64,000 nucleotides of DNA from JADKCL01 sp046329055 (GTDB lineage Bacteria > Bacteroidota > Bacteroidia > J057 > JADKCL01). This document shows positions 37,598 through 46,034 of the stretch, piece by piece; position 1 is the stretch's first letter, and every line of letters begins with the position of its first letter. The position numbers were made by a program, and so were the translations under genes. Where the stretch lies: positions 9,662 through 73,661 of the forward strand of contig JAXLVK010000018.1 of NCBI GenBank assembly GCA_046329055.1, in the 5' to 3' direction. Below the pieces are notes generated by a model that was not told the origin of the DNA, made no database searches, and was given only the letters and a program-made list of their open reading frames with translations.

Positions 37598-39616
37598 TCA
37601 GGTCAGGACCACCGCCTTGGGCAGCGGAGCATATCCCGCCATTTGCATGGTGTAGTTGCCAGTGCCTGAGCTCAGGTTCCGGAGGGAGGCCACGTAGCCA
37701 AACATCTCGCGCAGCGGGACATTGGCCTGGACCACTTGCCCCTCGACCGAGGCTTCCACAGCAGTGACACGACCGCCACGGCGGTTCAGGTCGCCGATCA
37801 CGGAACCCATGTAATCCTCCGGGCAACGAACCTCGACATTCATCACAGGTTCCATCACTACCGGCTCGGCGGATTTGCAAGCAGCGATCAGGGCCATCCC
37901 AGCACAGATTTCAAATGCCATCGCATCGGAATCCTCGCTGTGGATCATCCCGTCCACCAGCTCCACTTGCAGACCATCCAGCGGATAACCATTGTCGAGA
38001 CCGCGCTGCATCGCATTGCGGAGGCCCTTTTCAATGGCAGGGATGAACTGACCGGGGATCGCGCCACCGACGATGCGGTTCAAGAAGGTGAAGCCAGTGC
38101 CTTCGGCAGCAGGCGAAACCTCGATGGTCATGTCCGCAAATTGGCCTTTGCCACCATTTTGCTTGGAGAGGCGCTCATGGTGCCTCACCTGACGGCTGAT
38201 GGTATTGCGGTAGGCCACAGCCGGACGACCCGTGCGGACCTCGAGCTCATAGTCATCGCGCAGTCGGTCGATCACCACTTCCAGGTGCAACTCACCCAGA
38301 CCCGCGATCACCAATTGACCGGAGTCGGGATCGGTGCGGTAGCGGAGGGCAGGGTCCTCGGAAGCCAATTGGTTCAGCGCAATGCCGAGTTTGCCAGCTT
38401 GGCCCTTGCCCACGAGTTCCACGGCAACCTCGATCACCGGATCAGGGAAGTGGATGCGCTCCAGTTCCACCACGTGCCCGGGGTCACAAAGCGTGTCACC
38501 GCTGAGCATGTCCTTGAAACCGGTCACCGCCACGATGTCGCCCGCCCAAGCCACTTCAAGCTCTTCACGGTTGCCACCATGCAGGCGGAACACACGCGCG
38601 ATGCGCCCATTGGTACCTGTGCGGGGACAATGCACCACGTCACCAGGACGGAGGCTGCCACTGCGAATCCGCACGAAACCAGCACGACCCGCATACTTGT
38701 CGGTGAGGGTCTTGAAAATCAGACCAGAAAACGCCTCTTCCGATTCCAAGAAATGTCCCTCCTCCGGGGTAGGCATGTACATCGCCACGGCATCGAGCAG
38801 AGGTTGGATGCCCATGCTACGGAAGGCAGCACCCAAGAGGACAGGCACCAATCGCCCAGCCAGGGTCGCACGACGGATCGCAGCGCGCAGCACCTCAGCC
38901 TCCACGAATTCGCCATCAGAGAGGTAGGTCTCCAGGAACTCGTCGTCAACCTCAGCCAAACGCTCCAGAAGATCGGCAGTCGCAGCCGCGATCTCAGGTA
39001 GCATCTCGGCAGGAAGGCTTTGGCGCTCAGGGGATTTCGCACCGGGAGCCCAGTACCAAGCCGCCTCTTCCACCAAGTCGATCAGCCCGCAGAAACGGTC
39101 GCCTTCGAACCAAGGCAGTTGCAGGGCCACGGCATTCGCCCCGAAAACGGAACGGATTTGGCCAAGGACACGCTCAAAATTCGCACCAGGGCGGTCCATC
39201 TTGTTCACGAACGCTATTCTGGGCAGGCCAAACTTGGAGGCTTGCGACCAGACAGTCCGGGACTGTGTTTCCACACCCGCCACGGCACAGAACAGCGCGA
39301 CCACGCCGTCAAGCACGCGTAGCGAACGCTCGACCTCACCATTGAAGTCGATGTGGCCGGGGGTGTCGATCAGGTTGATCTGGTATTGGTTCCCGGCGTA
39401 GTTCCAGTTGCAGGTAATGGCAGCACTCTGGATGGTGATGCCCCGCTTGCGCTCAGCACTTGTGTAGTCGGTCGTGGTATTGCCCTCGTCCACACTGCCC
39501 AATTGGTGGCTGCGCCCAGTGGCAAAAAGGATGTTCTCGGTGACGGTGGTCTTGCCCGCGTCGATGTGGGCCATGATGCCAATATTTCTCATCCACGCAA
39601 GATCTCTGCGTTTCAT
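37598..39616 (-). CDS. Elongation factor G paralogue (EF-G2 type)
   Basis: 672-aa translational GTPase. G1 AHIDAGKTT, switch I ERKRGITIQSAA, G3 DTPGHIDF, G4 NKMDRPG and G5 GAAF are intact, so GTP binding is expected. Domains II (GLIFKTLTDKYAGRAGFVRI), III (LGELHLEV), IV (KQNGGKGQFADM, HSEDSDAMAFE) and V (GSVIGDLNRRGGRV) follow. The sequence before switch I (GSVDEGNTTTDYTSAER) differs from the canonical main EF-G, and no str-operon genes (rpsL, rpsG, tuf) lie beside it, so it is probably a second EF-G. Bacteroides EF-G2 (FusA2) works during carbon starvation; whether this is its orthologue is inference. ATG 39616 is chosen since conservation starts there. Confidence 0.88.
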   Translation of the reverse strand: MKRRDLAWMRNIGIMAHIDAGKTTVTENILFATGRSHQLGSVDEGNTTTDYTSAERKRGITIQSAAITCNWNYAGNQYQINLIDTPGHIDFNGEVERSLRVLDGVVALFCAVAGVETQSRTVWSQASKFGLPRIAFVNKMDRPGANFERVLGQIRSVFGANAVALQLPWFEGDRFCGLIDLVEEAAWYWAPGAKSPERQSLPAEMLPEIAAATADLLERLAEVDDEFLETYLSDGEFVEAEVLRAAIRRATLAGRLVPVLLGAAFRSMGIQPLLDAVAMYMPTPEEGHFLESEEAFSGLIFKTLTDKYAGRAGFVRIRSGSLRPGDVVHCPRTGTNGRIARVFRLHGGNREELEVAWAGDIVAVTGFKDMLSGDTLCDPGHVVELERIHFPDPVIEVAVELVGKGQAGKLGIALNQLASEDPALRYRTDPDSGQLVIAGLGELHLEVVIDRLRDDYELEVRTGRPAVAYRNTISRQVRHHERLSKQNGGKGQFADMTIEVSPAAEGTGFTFLNRIVGGAIPGQFIPAIEKGLRNAMQRGLDNGYPLDGLQVELVDGMIHSEDSDAMAFEICAGMALIAACKSAEPVVMEPVMNVEVRCPEDYMGSVIGDLNRRGGRVTAVEASVEGQVVQANVPLREMFGYVASLRNLSSGTGNYTMQMAGYAPLPKAVVLT

Positions 39617-40041
39617 AACACTACTTTTTATCGAATTGATGAATTGTAAAGATGGAAAACCTAGCCGGTTTCGCAACAAGCAACGACCCTAGGACAGGAA
39701 TCGGAAGCAGATTGGATTCGCGAAAAGGTTGGCGCCTGAATTTCTGGCTTTCAATCCAGGCTCGCCACTATTTCCGGGCTGTGAGCTCCCAGAATGGCGC
39801 GGTGACGCAGCTCCGCAACCGCGGGCAGCTTACCGATGATATGGGGGACAATCGTTGCCATTGGGATACAATTCTAAATCGTGTGCAAAATTAACGAGAA
39901 TGATCGCTCGAAGGTTTCACTCTCCGGCGAATGGGCAGGATTTCTGTCTGAGCCGACAGCCCAGACCGATGAACGGCGAGGCCATCCTGGTGGATGGCCT
40001 CACGAAATTCTCTATATCTACTGATGATCGATTGGGGAGGC
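39617..40041. other. Gap between the EF-G paralogue and the SprB-repeat surface protein gene
   Basis: 425 bp. Contains a 10-bp hairpin GAGGCCATCC / GGATGGCCTC at 39978-40001 just after the stop of the upstream surface-protein gene; it lacks a T-run, so a terminator role is only possible. No confident promoter pair for the EF-G gene was found. Confidence 0.4.
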
Positions 40042-42021
40042 TTACCGCGCCGGATGGAACAACTTCTTGGTCATGTCGCCTTTTGCGGTATGCAGCTTGA
40101 GGAAATAGATCCCGCCCGGGATGGATCCGGTCTCGATGCGCACTGGGGCACTGCCCTTGGCATCCACCTGCGCGGCATAGACGATGCGGCCTTGCACGTC
40201 GATCAGGTGCACCACGAAACGGCCATAGGTCGTGACAGTCGGGGTGAGCAGGATGTAGTCTTCAAAGGGATTCGGGCCCACGGTGAACGGATCGCGGTGG
40301 ATGTTGCTCGCGACGCTGATCACAAGGCTCACGTTGACGGAGGCGGTGGTATTGCAGCCAAGGCTGTCCGTGACGGTGACCGTGTAGGTGCCTGCTGCGA
40401 GTCCGGTGGCAGTCTGCGTGGTCTGGCCATTGCTCCAGAGGTAGGCATAACCGCCATTGCCGCCTGCCGGGGTCACCGTCGCCGTACCGTCGAGGCCGAG
40501 CATCTCAGGCGTGCTGCCAACGGTGGTGGACAGCAAGGCGGGCTCATTCAAGGTCACGACTTGGGTCAGGATGCAGCCATCGGCTGAGGTCACGGTCACG
40601 GAGTAGGTTCCTGCGCCGAGGCCGGAAATGTCTTCAGTGGTCGATCCATTGCTCCATTGGAAGGAGAGTGGTGCGAGGCCGCCGGAAACCGTCAGGTCCA
40701 CGGAGCCGTCGGAGTCACCATTGCAGGTGGGGGCGGTGGAGAGGGTGGTGCCGGTGGGCGCATTGGAATTCGAGAGTGCGGCGGTGCCGATCATTTGGCA
40801 GCCGTTTGCGTCGGTGACGGTGACGTCGTAGGAGCCTGCTGCCAAACCAGATGCGGTGGCGGTGGTGGCTCCGGAGCTCCAGAGGTATGTGTAGCCGCCC
40901 ACGCCGCCAGAGGGCGTGACGGTCACGTTGCCATTGCTTTGGCCGCAGTTCGCGGGCTGCGAATTGAAGGCGAGGGAGATGGCAGTGGGCTGGTTGATGG
41001 TATAGGTGCCTGTGGAAGTGCAGCCATTCGCATCCGTGACGGTCACGGTATAGTCACCTGCCACGAGTCCGCTGGGATCCTCGGCGGTGCTGCCGTTGCT
41101 CCAGGCAAATGTCTGCGGCGCTGCTCCGGTGACCGAAAGGTTGATGCTGCCGTCGTTGCCGTCGGAGCATGAGGTGGAATTGGGCAGGGCGGAGAGCACC
41201 GGGAGGTCATTGACCACGATGTGGTTGGGCATCACGATGGTGTCCGAGCCAGAGACATTGGTCACGATCAAGCTCACGTCGTAGGAGCCTGCCGCTGAAT
41301 AGATCACAACCGGGTTCGCGGCAGTGGAATTACTCGGGGTTCCGCCGGGGAATACCCAAGAGTACGAACTGGGGCTGTTGGCGCTTTGGTCATTGAAGCT
41401 CACGGCCGTGCCCACGCAGATGTTGGTGTCGTTCGCAGAGAAAGCAGCGATCGGGGGCGGCGGCGGCGTGGCGGTGATGTTGAATGTGGTGCTATAGACC
41501 TTGTCGCCCGTGTCATTGTTGTTGTTGTTGGCGCCGACACCGACGAGGAAGAATGTAATTGGGCCGATGTCAGTGGGCGGAGCGGTCCAGTTGAAGGTCC
41601 AGTTCTGTGTGCCGTTGGCGGTCTTGTGGCACATGTACTTGCGGGAAAATCCGGTGACAGTGCCAGTGCGGAGCACGGTATTGGTGGAATTGGTGACCGC
41701 GAATGTTCCGACACTCGCCCCTACTCCACCCGCCAATGCGGTGACCTGGAAGCCAAACCGGGTCTTGGTCGCATCGGTGACGTTCACCGAGATGGTATAG
41801 ACCTGGCCAGGAATGTATTGGGTTTCATTGTTCCCGAAAATCATGCTCACAGAACCCGTCCCGGCCGTTCCCTGATGGCATTGATTGCATTTGTTTTCGT
41901 TGGGGGCTCCCGTCTTCGAGACCGGAGGCTGGGAGGCATTGCCTATCACCATCTGAATACAAGCCACCAAGAGAAGGAAGGCGACAGCCGGACCGCCGAT
42001 TTTTTTCGCAAGGCTTTTCAT
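40042..42021 (-). CDS. T9SS surface protein: CxxCH choice-of-anchor domain, PKD and SprB repeats
   Basis: 659-aa exported protein. Signal peptide MKSLAKKIGGPAVAFLLLVA; a choice-of-anchor/Reeler-like domain (~25-190) that opens with NKCNQCHQG, a CxxCH motif that may bind heme or simply be structural; a PKD domain (~195-280, with SYSWVFPGGTPSNSTAANPV); four SprB-type repeats (~285-560) each with a W-S-N/S-G-x-T-T strand and G-x-Y-x-V-T-V-T-D-x-x-G-C; and a T9SS type A sorting domain (FTVGPNPFEDYILLTP to the end). SprB repeats occur in gliding adhesins. ATG 42021 is chosen for the signal peptide. Confidence 0.88.
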   Translation of the reverse strand: MKSLAKKIGGPAVAFLLLVACIQMVIGNASQPPVSKTGAPNENKCNQCHQGTAGTGSVSMIFGNNETQYIPGQVYTISVNVTDATKTRFGFQVTALAGGVGASVGTFAVTNSTNTVLRTGTVTGFSRKYMCHKTANGTQNWTFNWTAPPTDIGPITFFLVGVGANNNNNDTGDKVYSTTFNITATPPPPPIAAFSANDTNICVGTAVSFNDQSANSPSSYSWVFPGGTPSNSTAANPVVIYSAAGSYDVSLIVTNVSGSDTIVMPNHIVVNDLPVLSALPNSTSCSDGNDGSINLSVTGAAPQTFAWSNGSTAEDPSGLVAGDYTVTVTDANGCTSTGTYTINQPTAISLAFNSQPANCGQSNGNVTVTPSGGVGGYTYLWSSGATTATASGLAAGSYDVTVTDANGCQMIGTAALSNSNAPTGTTLSTAPTCNGDSDGSVDLTVSGGLAPLSFQWSNGSTTEDISGLGAGTYSVTVTSADGCILTQVVTLNEPALLSTTVGSTPEMLGLDGTATVTPAGGNGGYAYLWSNGQTTQTATGLAAGTYTVTVTDSLGCNTTASVNVSLVISVASNIHRDPFTVGPNPFEDYILLTPTVTTYGRFVVHLIDVQGRIVYAAQVDAKGSAPVRIETGSIPGGIYFLKLHTAKGDMTKKLFHPAR

Positions 42022-42156
42022 AAGCTGCACATTTACCGATACGCTGAAACCACTGAATCCAAGGAAATGGACACAGTTTACCCTAGTTTCCAATGTCAAA
42101 ATTAATGAAAAATATGTGTTACAACATTAAACGCATCGCATGGCCGACACTTTGCA

Positions 42157-43446
42157 CTAATCCAGAGCCCTAGATCGGTCATCCTGCCGCCACAGGATAA
42201 AAAGCAGGAACAGCAGGATCAACGGATCGATGACCATCCGGTACCGCCCATCTGCCCAGCCTGCGGCAGAGACCGCGAGCACCGCCACCACGGCGCCGAA
42301 GGCGATCCACTCCCCTGCTCGCCAAGCCCGTATTCGCCAGAGCGCTAGCAGCAGGCCCAGGTACATGAGCAGGTTGAAGACGCATTGAATCCCGGCCATC
42401 ACCATCGCTGCGGGCTTGCTTTGGGTCAATTCCAGTCCCCAGCCATAGCCCAGCCCCTTGGCCATCTCCCAGAGGTTCCTGACCTGAAACCGCAGCGCGT
42501 CCCAAGGATGCTCCCAATAAAATGAATATGTAAGCCGCCCCATGCCGGGTGCGAGCATTTCCGTCTCATGCGTCTCCTTGCCCGCCGGGTAGCTGCGCAA
42601 CGCCTTCAGCCCCATTTGCAGGGCCGCCACGCTGTCCCCGGCCATGTACAGTTGGTGTTCGTCCATGGAATGCCCTGTCCTCCAGGCCTCCAGCCCGCCC
42701 AACCTTCCGTGCAGCATTCCCATGTCCCCCATCGTGCTGATCGCCCACCTGCCGTTCAGCGCATGGTTCCGCATCACCCACGGTCCGATCATCAATGCCG
42801 GGATCAGCAAGGCCAGGCCCCATTGCACCGCCCACTGCTTGCGCAGGACAGTCGCGCGCCCCATCGCCAACAGCGCCGCCAACCCCAGCAGCGGCAAGCC
42901 CACAGGACGCACCAGCGTCGCCATTCCCAGGAGCACCAAGCCCCCAGCCAGCCACCGCCAGCCGTCCCCTCGCCAAAATCGCAGGTAAGCCCACAGGCTG
43001 CCCACCAGCAGGAAAATGAAGAGCGTCTCGCTCAGGATGTAGCTCGCCAAGATGACCGGATAGGGCTGCAACAGGTAGATCCGCGCCCCGATCCCTCCGA
43101 TTCGGGCCCCATACAGGTCCCGAACCAGTAAATAAACCAGCCAACCCGTCGCCAATACCAGCAGGTGTTGCAGCGCAATCGCCAACCATGGCAGTCGCCC
43201 GGCGAGGATCAGGAAAACCGGGTATCCCGGGGTCCGCTGCAAGTCCTGGACGTAGGGCGGCGAATAACTCTGACTGAAAATGCCCTGATTGGCGAGGTTT
43301 TCCGCGATGGTGAGGTATTGGATGGAGTCGTCGGTGAGGTAGGTCCGCTGCGACAGCGCGCTCCAAAGGCAATAGAGGTGCAAGGCCGCCACCAAGACGG
43401 CGAATATGCTGGGCCGCAGCCAATTGTATTTGCCGGGCTTGGCCAA
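42157..43446 (-). CDS. GT39-like membrane glycosyltransferase (ArnT/PMT superfamily)
   Basis: 429-aa polytopic protein with ~10 hydrophobic segments. The first periplasmic loop has YLTDDSIQYLTIAENLANQG with the catalytic-type acidic pair, and YVQDLQRTPGYPVFLILAGR; these match GT-C enzymes that use polyprenyl-phosphate sugars. The long loop ~250-300 (GMLHGRLGGLEAWRTGHSMD) is typical as well. ATG 43446 lies 8 bp after the stop of the short-chain dehydrogenase gene. Acceptor unknown. Confidence 0.82.
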   Translation of the reverse strand: MAKPGKYNWLRPSIFAVLVAALHLYCLWSALSQRTYLTDDSIQYLTIAENLANQGIFSQSYSPPYVQDLQRTPGYPVFLILAGRLPWLAIALQHLLVLATGWLVYLLVRDLYGARIGGIGARIYLLQPYPVILASYILSETLFIFLLVGSLWAYLRFWRGDGWRWLAGGLVLLGMATLVRPVGLPLLGLAALLAMGRATVLRKQWAVQWGLALLIPALMIGPWVMRNHALNGRWAISTMGDMGMLHGRLGGLEAWRTGHSMDEHQLYMAGDSVAALQMGLKALRSYPAGKETHETEMLAPGMGRLTYSFYWEHPWDALRFQVRNLWEMAKGLGYGWGLELTQSKPAAMVMAGIQCVFNLLMYLGLLLALWRIRAWRAGEWIAFGAVVAVLAVSAAGWADGRYRMVIDPLILLFLLFILWRQDDRSRALD

Positions 43447-43454
43447 TGGATCGG

Positions 43455-44255
43455 CTATTTGAGCGGGGAATCGGGTTCCTTGGCGAAATGCTTATAGACC
43501 ATGCCATCCATGAACTTGGGGAGCCATTTGTTCAGGAAGACGGTCAGCTTGCCCTGGGTTGTGAGCACGAGGGTGCGCTTGCGGCGGGTGACGGCCTTGT
43601 AGATGTGGTCGGCGACTTCTTCGGCGGTCATGAGCTTGTCCTCCTTGAGTGGGGTTTCGCTTTGTTGCGATCCATCTGCGGTGAGGGCCACCTTCCGGAT
43701 ATTGCTTTCGGTGAATCCGGGGCAAGCGAGCAGGACATGGACGTCCTTTTTCCCAGGAGTTCCGTGCGCAATGCCTCCAAGGAATCCATGCATGGCAAAT
43801 TTGGAGGCGCTGTAGCCTGTGCGGCCAGCAATCCCCGGAAGCCCGCGATGGACGAGACGCCCACGATGCTGCCCTTGCTTTTCACGATAGAATCAATCGC
43901 AGCCTTGTGGTGCAATACAACGTCGAGATTTACCTGCATGAGGCGCTCGATCACTTCCACGTCCAGGTCCTGGAAAAGGGCGCATGGAGATCCCAGCATT
44001 GTGATGAGGACGTCGATCTTCCCGTATTGCTTGAGCGCAGCAGCTACAAATGCGTCACAGTCAGCCTGCTTGGTCACGTCCAGCGGCAAGCATATTTCTC
44101 CCGCCTGCCTTCCGCACCTCATCCCCCACAGCATTCAACTGCTCCATGCTCCGCGCCCCGATCACCACTAGGCTGCCCTCAGCGGCAAATTTCAATGCCA
44201 ATGCCCGCCCGATTCCACTCGATGCGCCCGTGATGAGTACGACTTTACCTTTCAT
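43455..44255 (-). pseudogene. Short-chain dehydrogenase/reductase gene with several frameshifts
   Basis: Reading successive frames restores a classical SDR of ~265 residues. Start MKGKVVLITGASSGIGRALA (TGxxxGIG), break near 44100, then ICLPLDVTKQADCDAF and GKIDVLI. Here a pair of indels hides NNAGISMRALF. Next come VEVIERLMQVNLD and GSIVGVSSIAGFRG. Further single-base changes near 43840, 43783 and 43760 recover GRTGYSASKFAMHGFL (catalytic Tyr and Lys), EALRTELLG and the intact end KKDVHVLLACPGFTESNIRK. Indels sit mainly in short homopolymers (e.g. A5 for A6), which suggests sequencing error more than decay. Divergent from the WYL regulator gene. Confidence 0.84.
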
Positions 44256-44322
44256 TGGCCTCTGGATTTTCAGCAAAGTAAGGCATTCGGCACCACCTAC
44301 CCAACCCAGAGACCGCCCAGAC

Positions 44323-44353
44323 TTGGCCTTTCCGCCCAATTGGCGTAACTTGG
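44323..44353 (+). promoter_or_regulatory. Promoter of the WYL regulator gene, 6 bp before the start codon
   Basis: TTG (44323-44325), 20 bp, TAACTTGG (44346-44353), one mismatch to TAnnTTTG; ATG follows after 6 bp. Implies a near-leaderless mRNA. Confidence 0.55.
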
Positions 44354-44359
44354 ACGCAA

Positions 44360-45277
44360 ATGGCAGAGGCTGACTACAAAGGCAAATTGTTGCGCTTGTT
44401 CCGGGAGATCATGCTCTTGGCCAAGTCGCCGTTCGGACTGAGCATCAATGACTTGGTTGACAAACTCGGGGTGACCTACCGCACCATCTACCGCGACCTG
44501 GAATTGCTGGAGCAGGTGGGATTTTTCCCGGAGGAGATCAGCAAGGGAAAATATGTGATCCGCGGCCTTGACAGCGAGGTGCAGAAGTTTGAGAAAAACC
44601 TGCAATTCTCAGCTGAGGAAGCCGGCATCCTGGCACAGGCACTTGCTTCGATCCCCGAGACCAATCCCATGAAAAAGGTGATCGCGGAGAAAATGCTGGC
44701 ATTTTCAGGGATGGAAGACGTCCTCAAGGTGATCGTGAAGACGGACATCAGCCGCAACATGGAAAAGCTGGCAACCGCGATCCGCGAGCGCCGACAAGTC
44801 CGCCTGCACAATTATCACAGCGCCAATTCGTCGAGCATCAAGTCCCGTCGTGTTGAGCCCTTTGCATTCAGCGCGGATGGCGTCTTCGTGAAAGGCTTTG
44901 AACACGGCCAAAACGTGAACAAGACCTACAAAATCGAGCGCATCGAGGAGGTCGCCCTGCTCGACGAACGCTGGCAATTCGAGGTTTTCCATGAGGTTGA
45001 GGCCAAGCCCGACATCTTCGGCATCAATGGCGGCGACCCGATTCAGTTCAAGTTGCGGCTTTCGATGCGGGCGGCGCACCTGCTCAAGGAGGAGTATCCC
45101 CTTTCGGCATCACATATATATAAGGAAGACTACAAGCACTACCTCTTCGAGGGCTCCTGCAACAGCTTCATCGCCATCGGTCGCTTCGTGCTGGGCCTCT
45201 TGGATGAAATCGAAGTCCTAGAGCCGGCGGAATTCAAGGACTACCTCACCGAGCGCATCGGCAGCAGGAAGCTCTGA
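44360..45277 (+). CDS. WYL-domain transcriptional regulator
   Basis: 305-aa DNA-binding protein. The N-terminal winged helix (residues ~8-62, SINDLVDKLGVTYRTIYRDL) is HTH_11/DeoR-like. A middle region ~75-135 leads to the WYL domain (~140-225) with VRLHNYHSANSSSIKSRRVE and PFAFSADGVFVKGFE, where the usual W-Y-L ligand-binding triad is partly replaced. The C-terminal WCX region ends near the stop. WYL regulators bind nucleotides or DNA ends and often control defence or DNA-repair genes, but none is nearby; the divergent gene is a short-chain dehydrogenase. Confidence 0.88.
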   Translation: MAEADYKGKLLRLFREIMLLAKSPFGLSINDLVDKLGVTYRTIYRDLELLEQVGFFPEEISKGKYVIRGLDSEVQKFEKNLQFSAEEAGILAQALASIPETNPMKKVIAEKMLAFSGMEDVLKVIVKTDISRNMEKLATAIRERRQVRLHNYHSANSSSIKSRRVEPFAFSADGVFVKGFEHGQNVNKTYKIERIEEVALLDERWQFEVFHEVEAKPDIFGINGGDPIQFKLRLSMRAAHLLKEEYPLSASHIYKEDYKHYLFEGSCNSFIAIGRFVLGLLDEIEVLEPAEFKDYLTERIGSRKL

Positions 45278-45425
45278 TCCGGCATCCCGGCAAACATTTT
45301 TAGTACCCAAGTTGGGCATTCTAAATTTTCTGGGCAACAAGGCACCCAGCCATGCCACCATTGACCATTTCTGGAATACCGAGAATCATTTTGCTAATTA
45401 TTTTTATATATTTCCACCAAAAGTA

Positions 45426-45456
45426 TTGACAAAAGCCAATGACGTGAGTATATTTA
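45426..45456 (+). promoter_or_regulatory. Promoter 4 bp before the 45461 start codon
   Basis: TTG (45426-45428, within TATTGACAAAA), 20 bp, TATATTTA (45449-45456), then CTCC-ATG. Very good -33/-7 geometry with a 4-bp leader gap; predicts a leaderless mRNA. Confidence 0.6.
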
Positions 45457-45460
45457 CTCC

Positions 45461-45787
45461 ATGGTCACCAATAAAATTTTCAATCCAAGTAAAAAAGGCT
45501 CCGAGTTTTTGACACGAGATGTCAAAAACCACCCCGAAGTTTGGAATATGAAAATCGAAAAGGCAATGGAAAAGAGACTGTACAAGACCCCGGACGTGCT
45601 CTTCTGCAACTGCGGAAACCAGTACCTGCTCATGCCAGGATGCACCTGCGACGTGTGCATGGGTGTTGCCCCAGAATGCTCCGAGTCCTTTCCGGACCAG
45701 AGCTCCGATCTCTCCCGTGACCAATTCGATATGGGCTACTTCGAGGCACTTGAGCGTGCATTTGAGAGCTTCGAGTTTGCCGCCTAA
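45461..45787 (+). CDS. Small Cys-rich protein, probable zinc-binding
   Basis: 108-aa cytoplasmic protein with no signal peptide. The centre holds FCNCGNQYLLMPGCTCDVC, giving paired Cys (C-x-C, then C-x-C-x-x-C) that could bind one zinc ion. The C-terminal half is acidic and aromatic (DMGYFEALERAFESFEF). The first 25 codons contain a perfect 9-bp inverted repeat (45506-45528). A promoter with -33 and -7 lies directly before ATG. I do not recognise the family; possibilities are a regulatory or ribosome-associated zinc-ribbon protein. Confidence 0.6.
   Translation: MVTNKIFNPSKKGSEFLTRDVKNHPEVWNMKIEKAMEKRLYKTPDVLFCNCGNQYLLMPGCTCDVCMGVAPECSESFPDQSSDLSRDQFDMGYFEALERAFESFEFAA
45506..45528. repeat. 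Perfect inverted repeat TTTTTGACA-N5-TGTCAAAAA, copy 1
   Basis: Nine-bp arms around spacer CGAGA. A 19-bp core (TTGACACGAGATGTCAAAA) recurs exactly at 46914-46932. Operator-like; lies inside the 45461 coding region, ~50 bp after its promoter. Confidence 0.6.
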
Positions 45788-45875
45788 GATGAAGATTCAG
45801 CAATGATATAATTCCCATCCCACCCATCAACCGCCTATTAAAGGCCTTATTTACAGCAGCAATTTTTTGAGGAAT

Positions 45876-45899
45876 GCCCCCTTTCTCCCCGGAAGGGGC
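45876..45899 (+). terminator. Hairpin terminator after the 45461 gene
   Basis: Stem GCCCC(C)TT / AAGGGGC with a 9-nt loop, followed by TTCCTCTTTT; 88 bp past the stop. Confidence 0.6.
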
Positions 45900-45912
45900 T
45901 TCCTCTTTTGAA

Positions 45913-46016
45913 TGAATAATTAATAATTGATAATTAATAATTCCCGACACACCTTAATTAGTTTAATCACAGGCATTTACGGCATATATGGCAAATTCTT
46001 AATTGTTAATTATTCA
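45913..46016. repeat. AT-rich 23-bp inverted repeats, MITE-like
   Basis: Left arm 45913-45935 (TGAATAATTAATAATT...) and right arm 45994-46016 are inverted copies matching at 20 of 23 positions, separated by 58 bp. No open frame between them. Likely a short interspersed element; no target-site duplication was established. Confidence 0.5.
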
Positions 46017-46034
46017 CTATTAATTCCGATCTCC

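Noticed and set aside
39978..40001. Hairpin after the SprB-repeat gene as a Rho-independent terminator
   Set aside because: Good stem but no T-run on the minus strand; left as a possibility within the gap entry.
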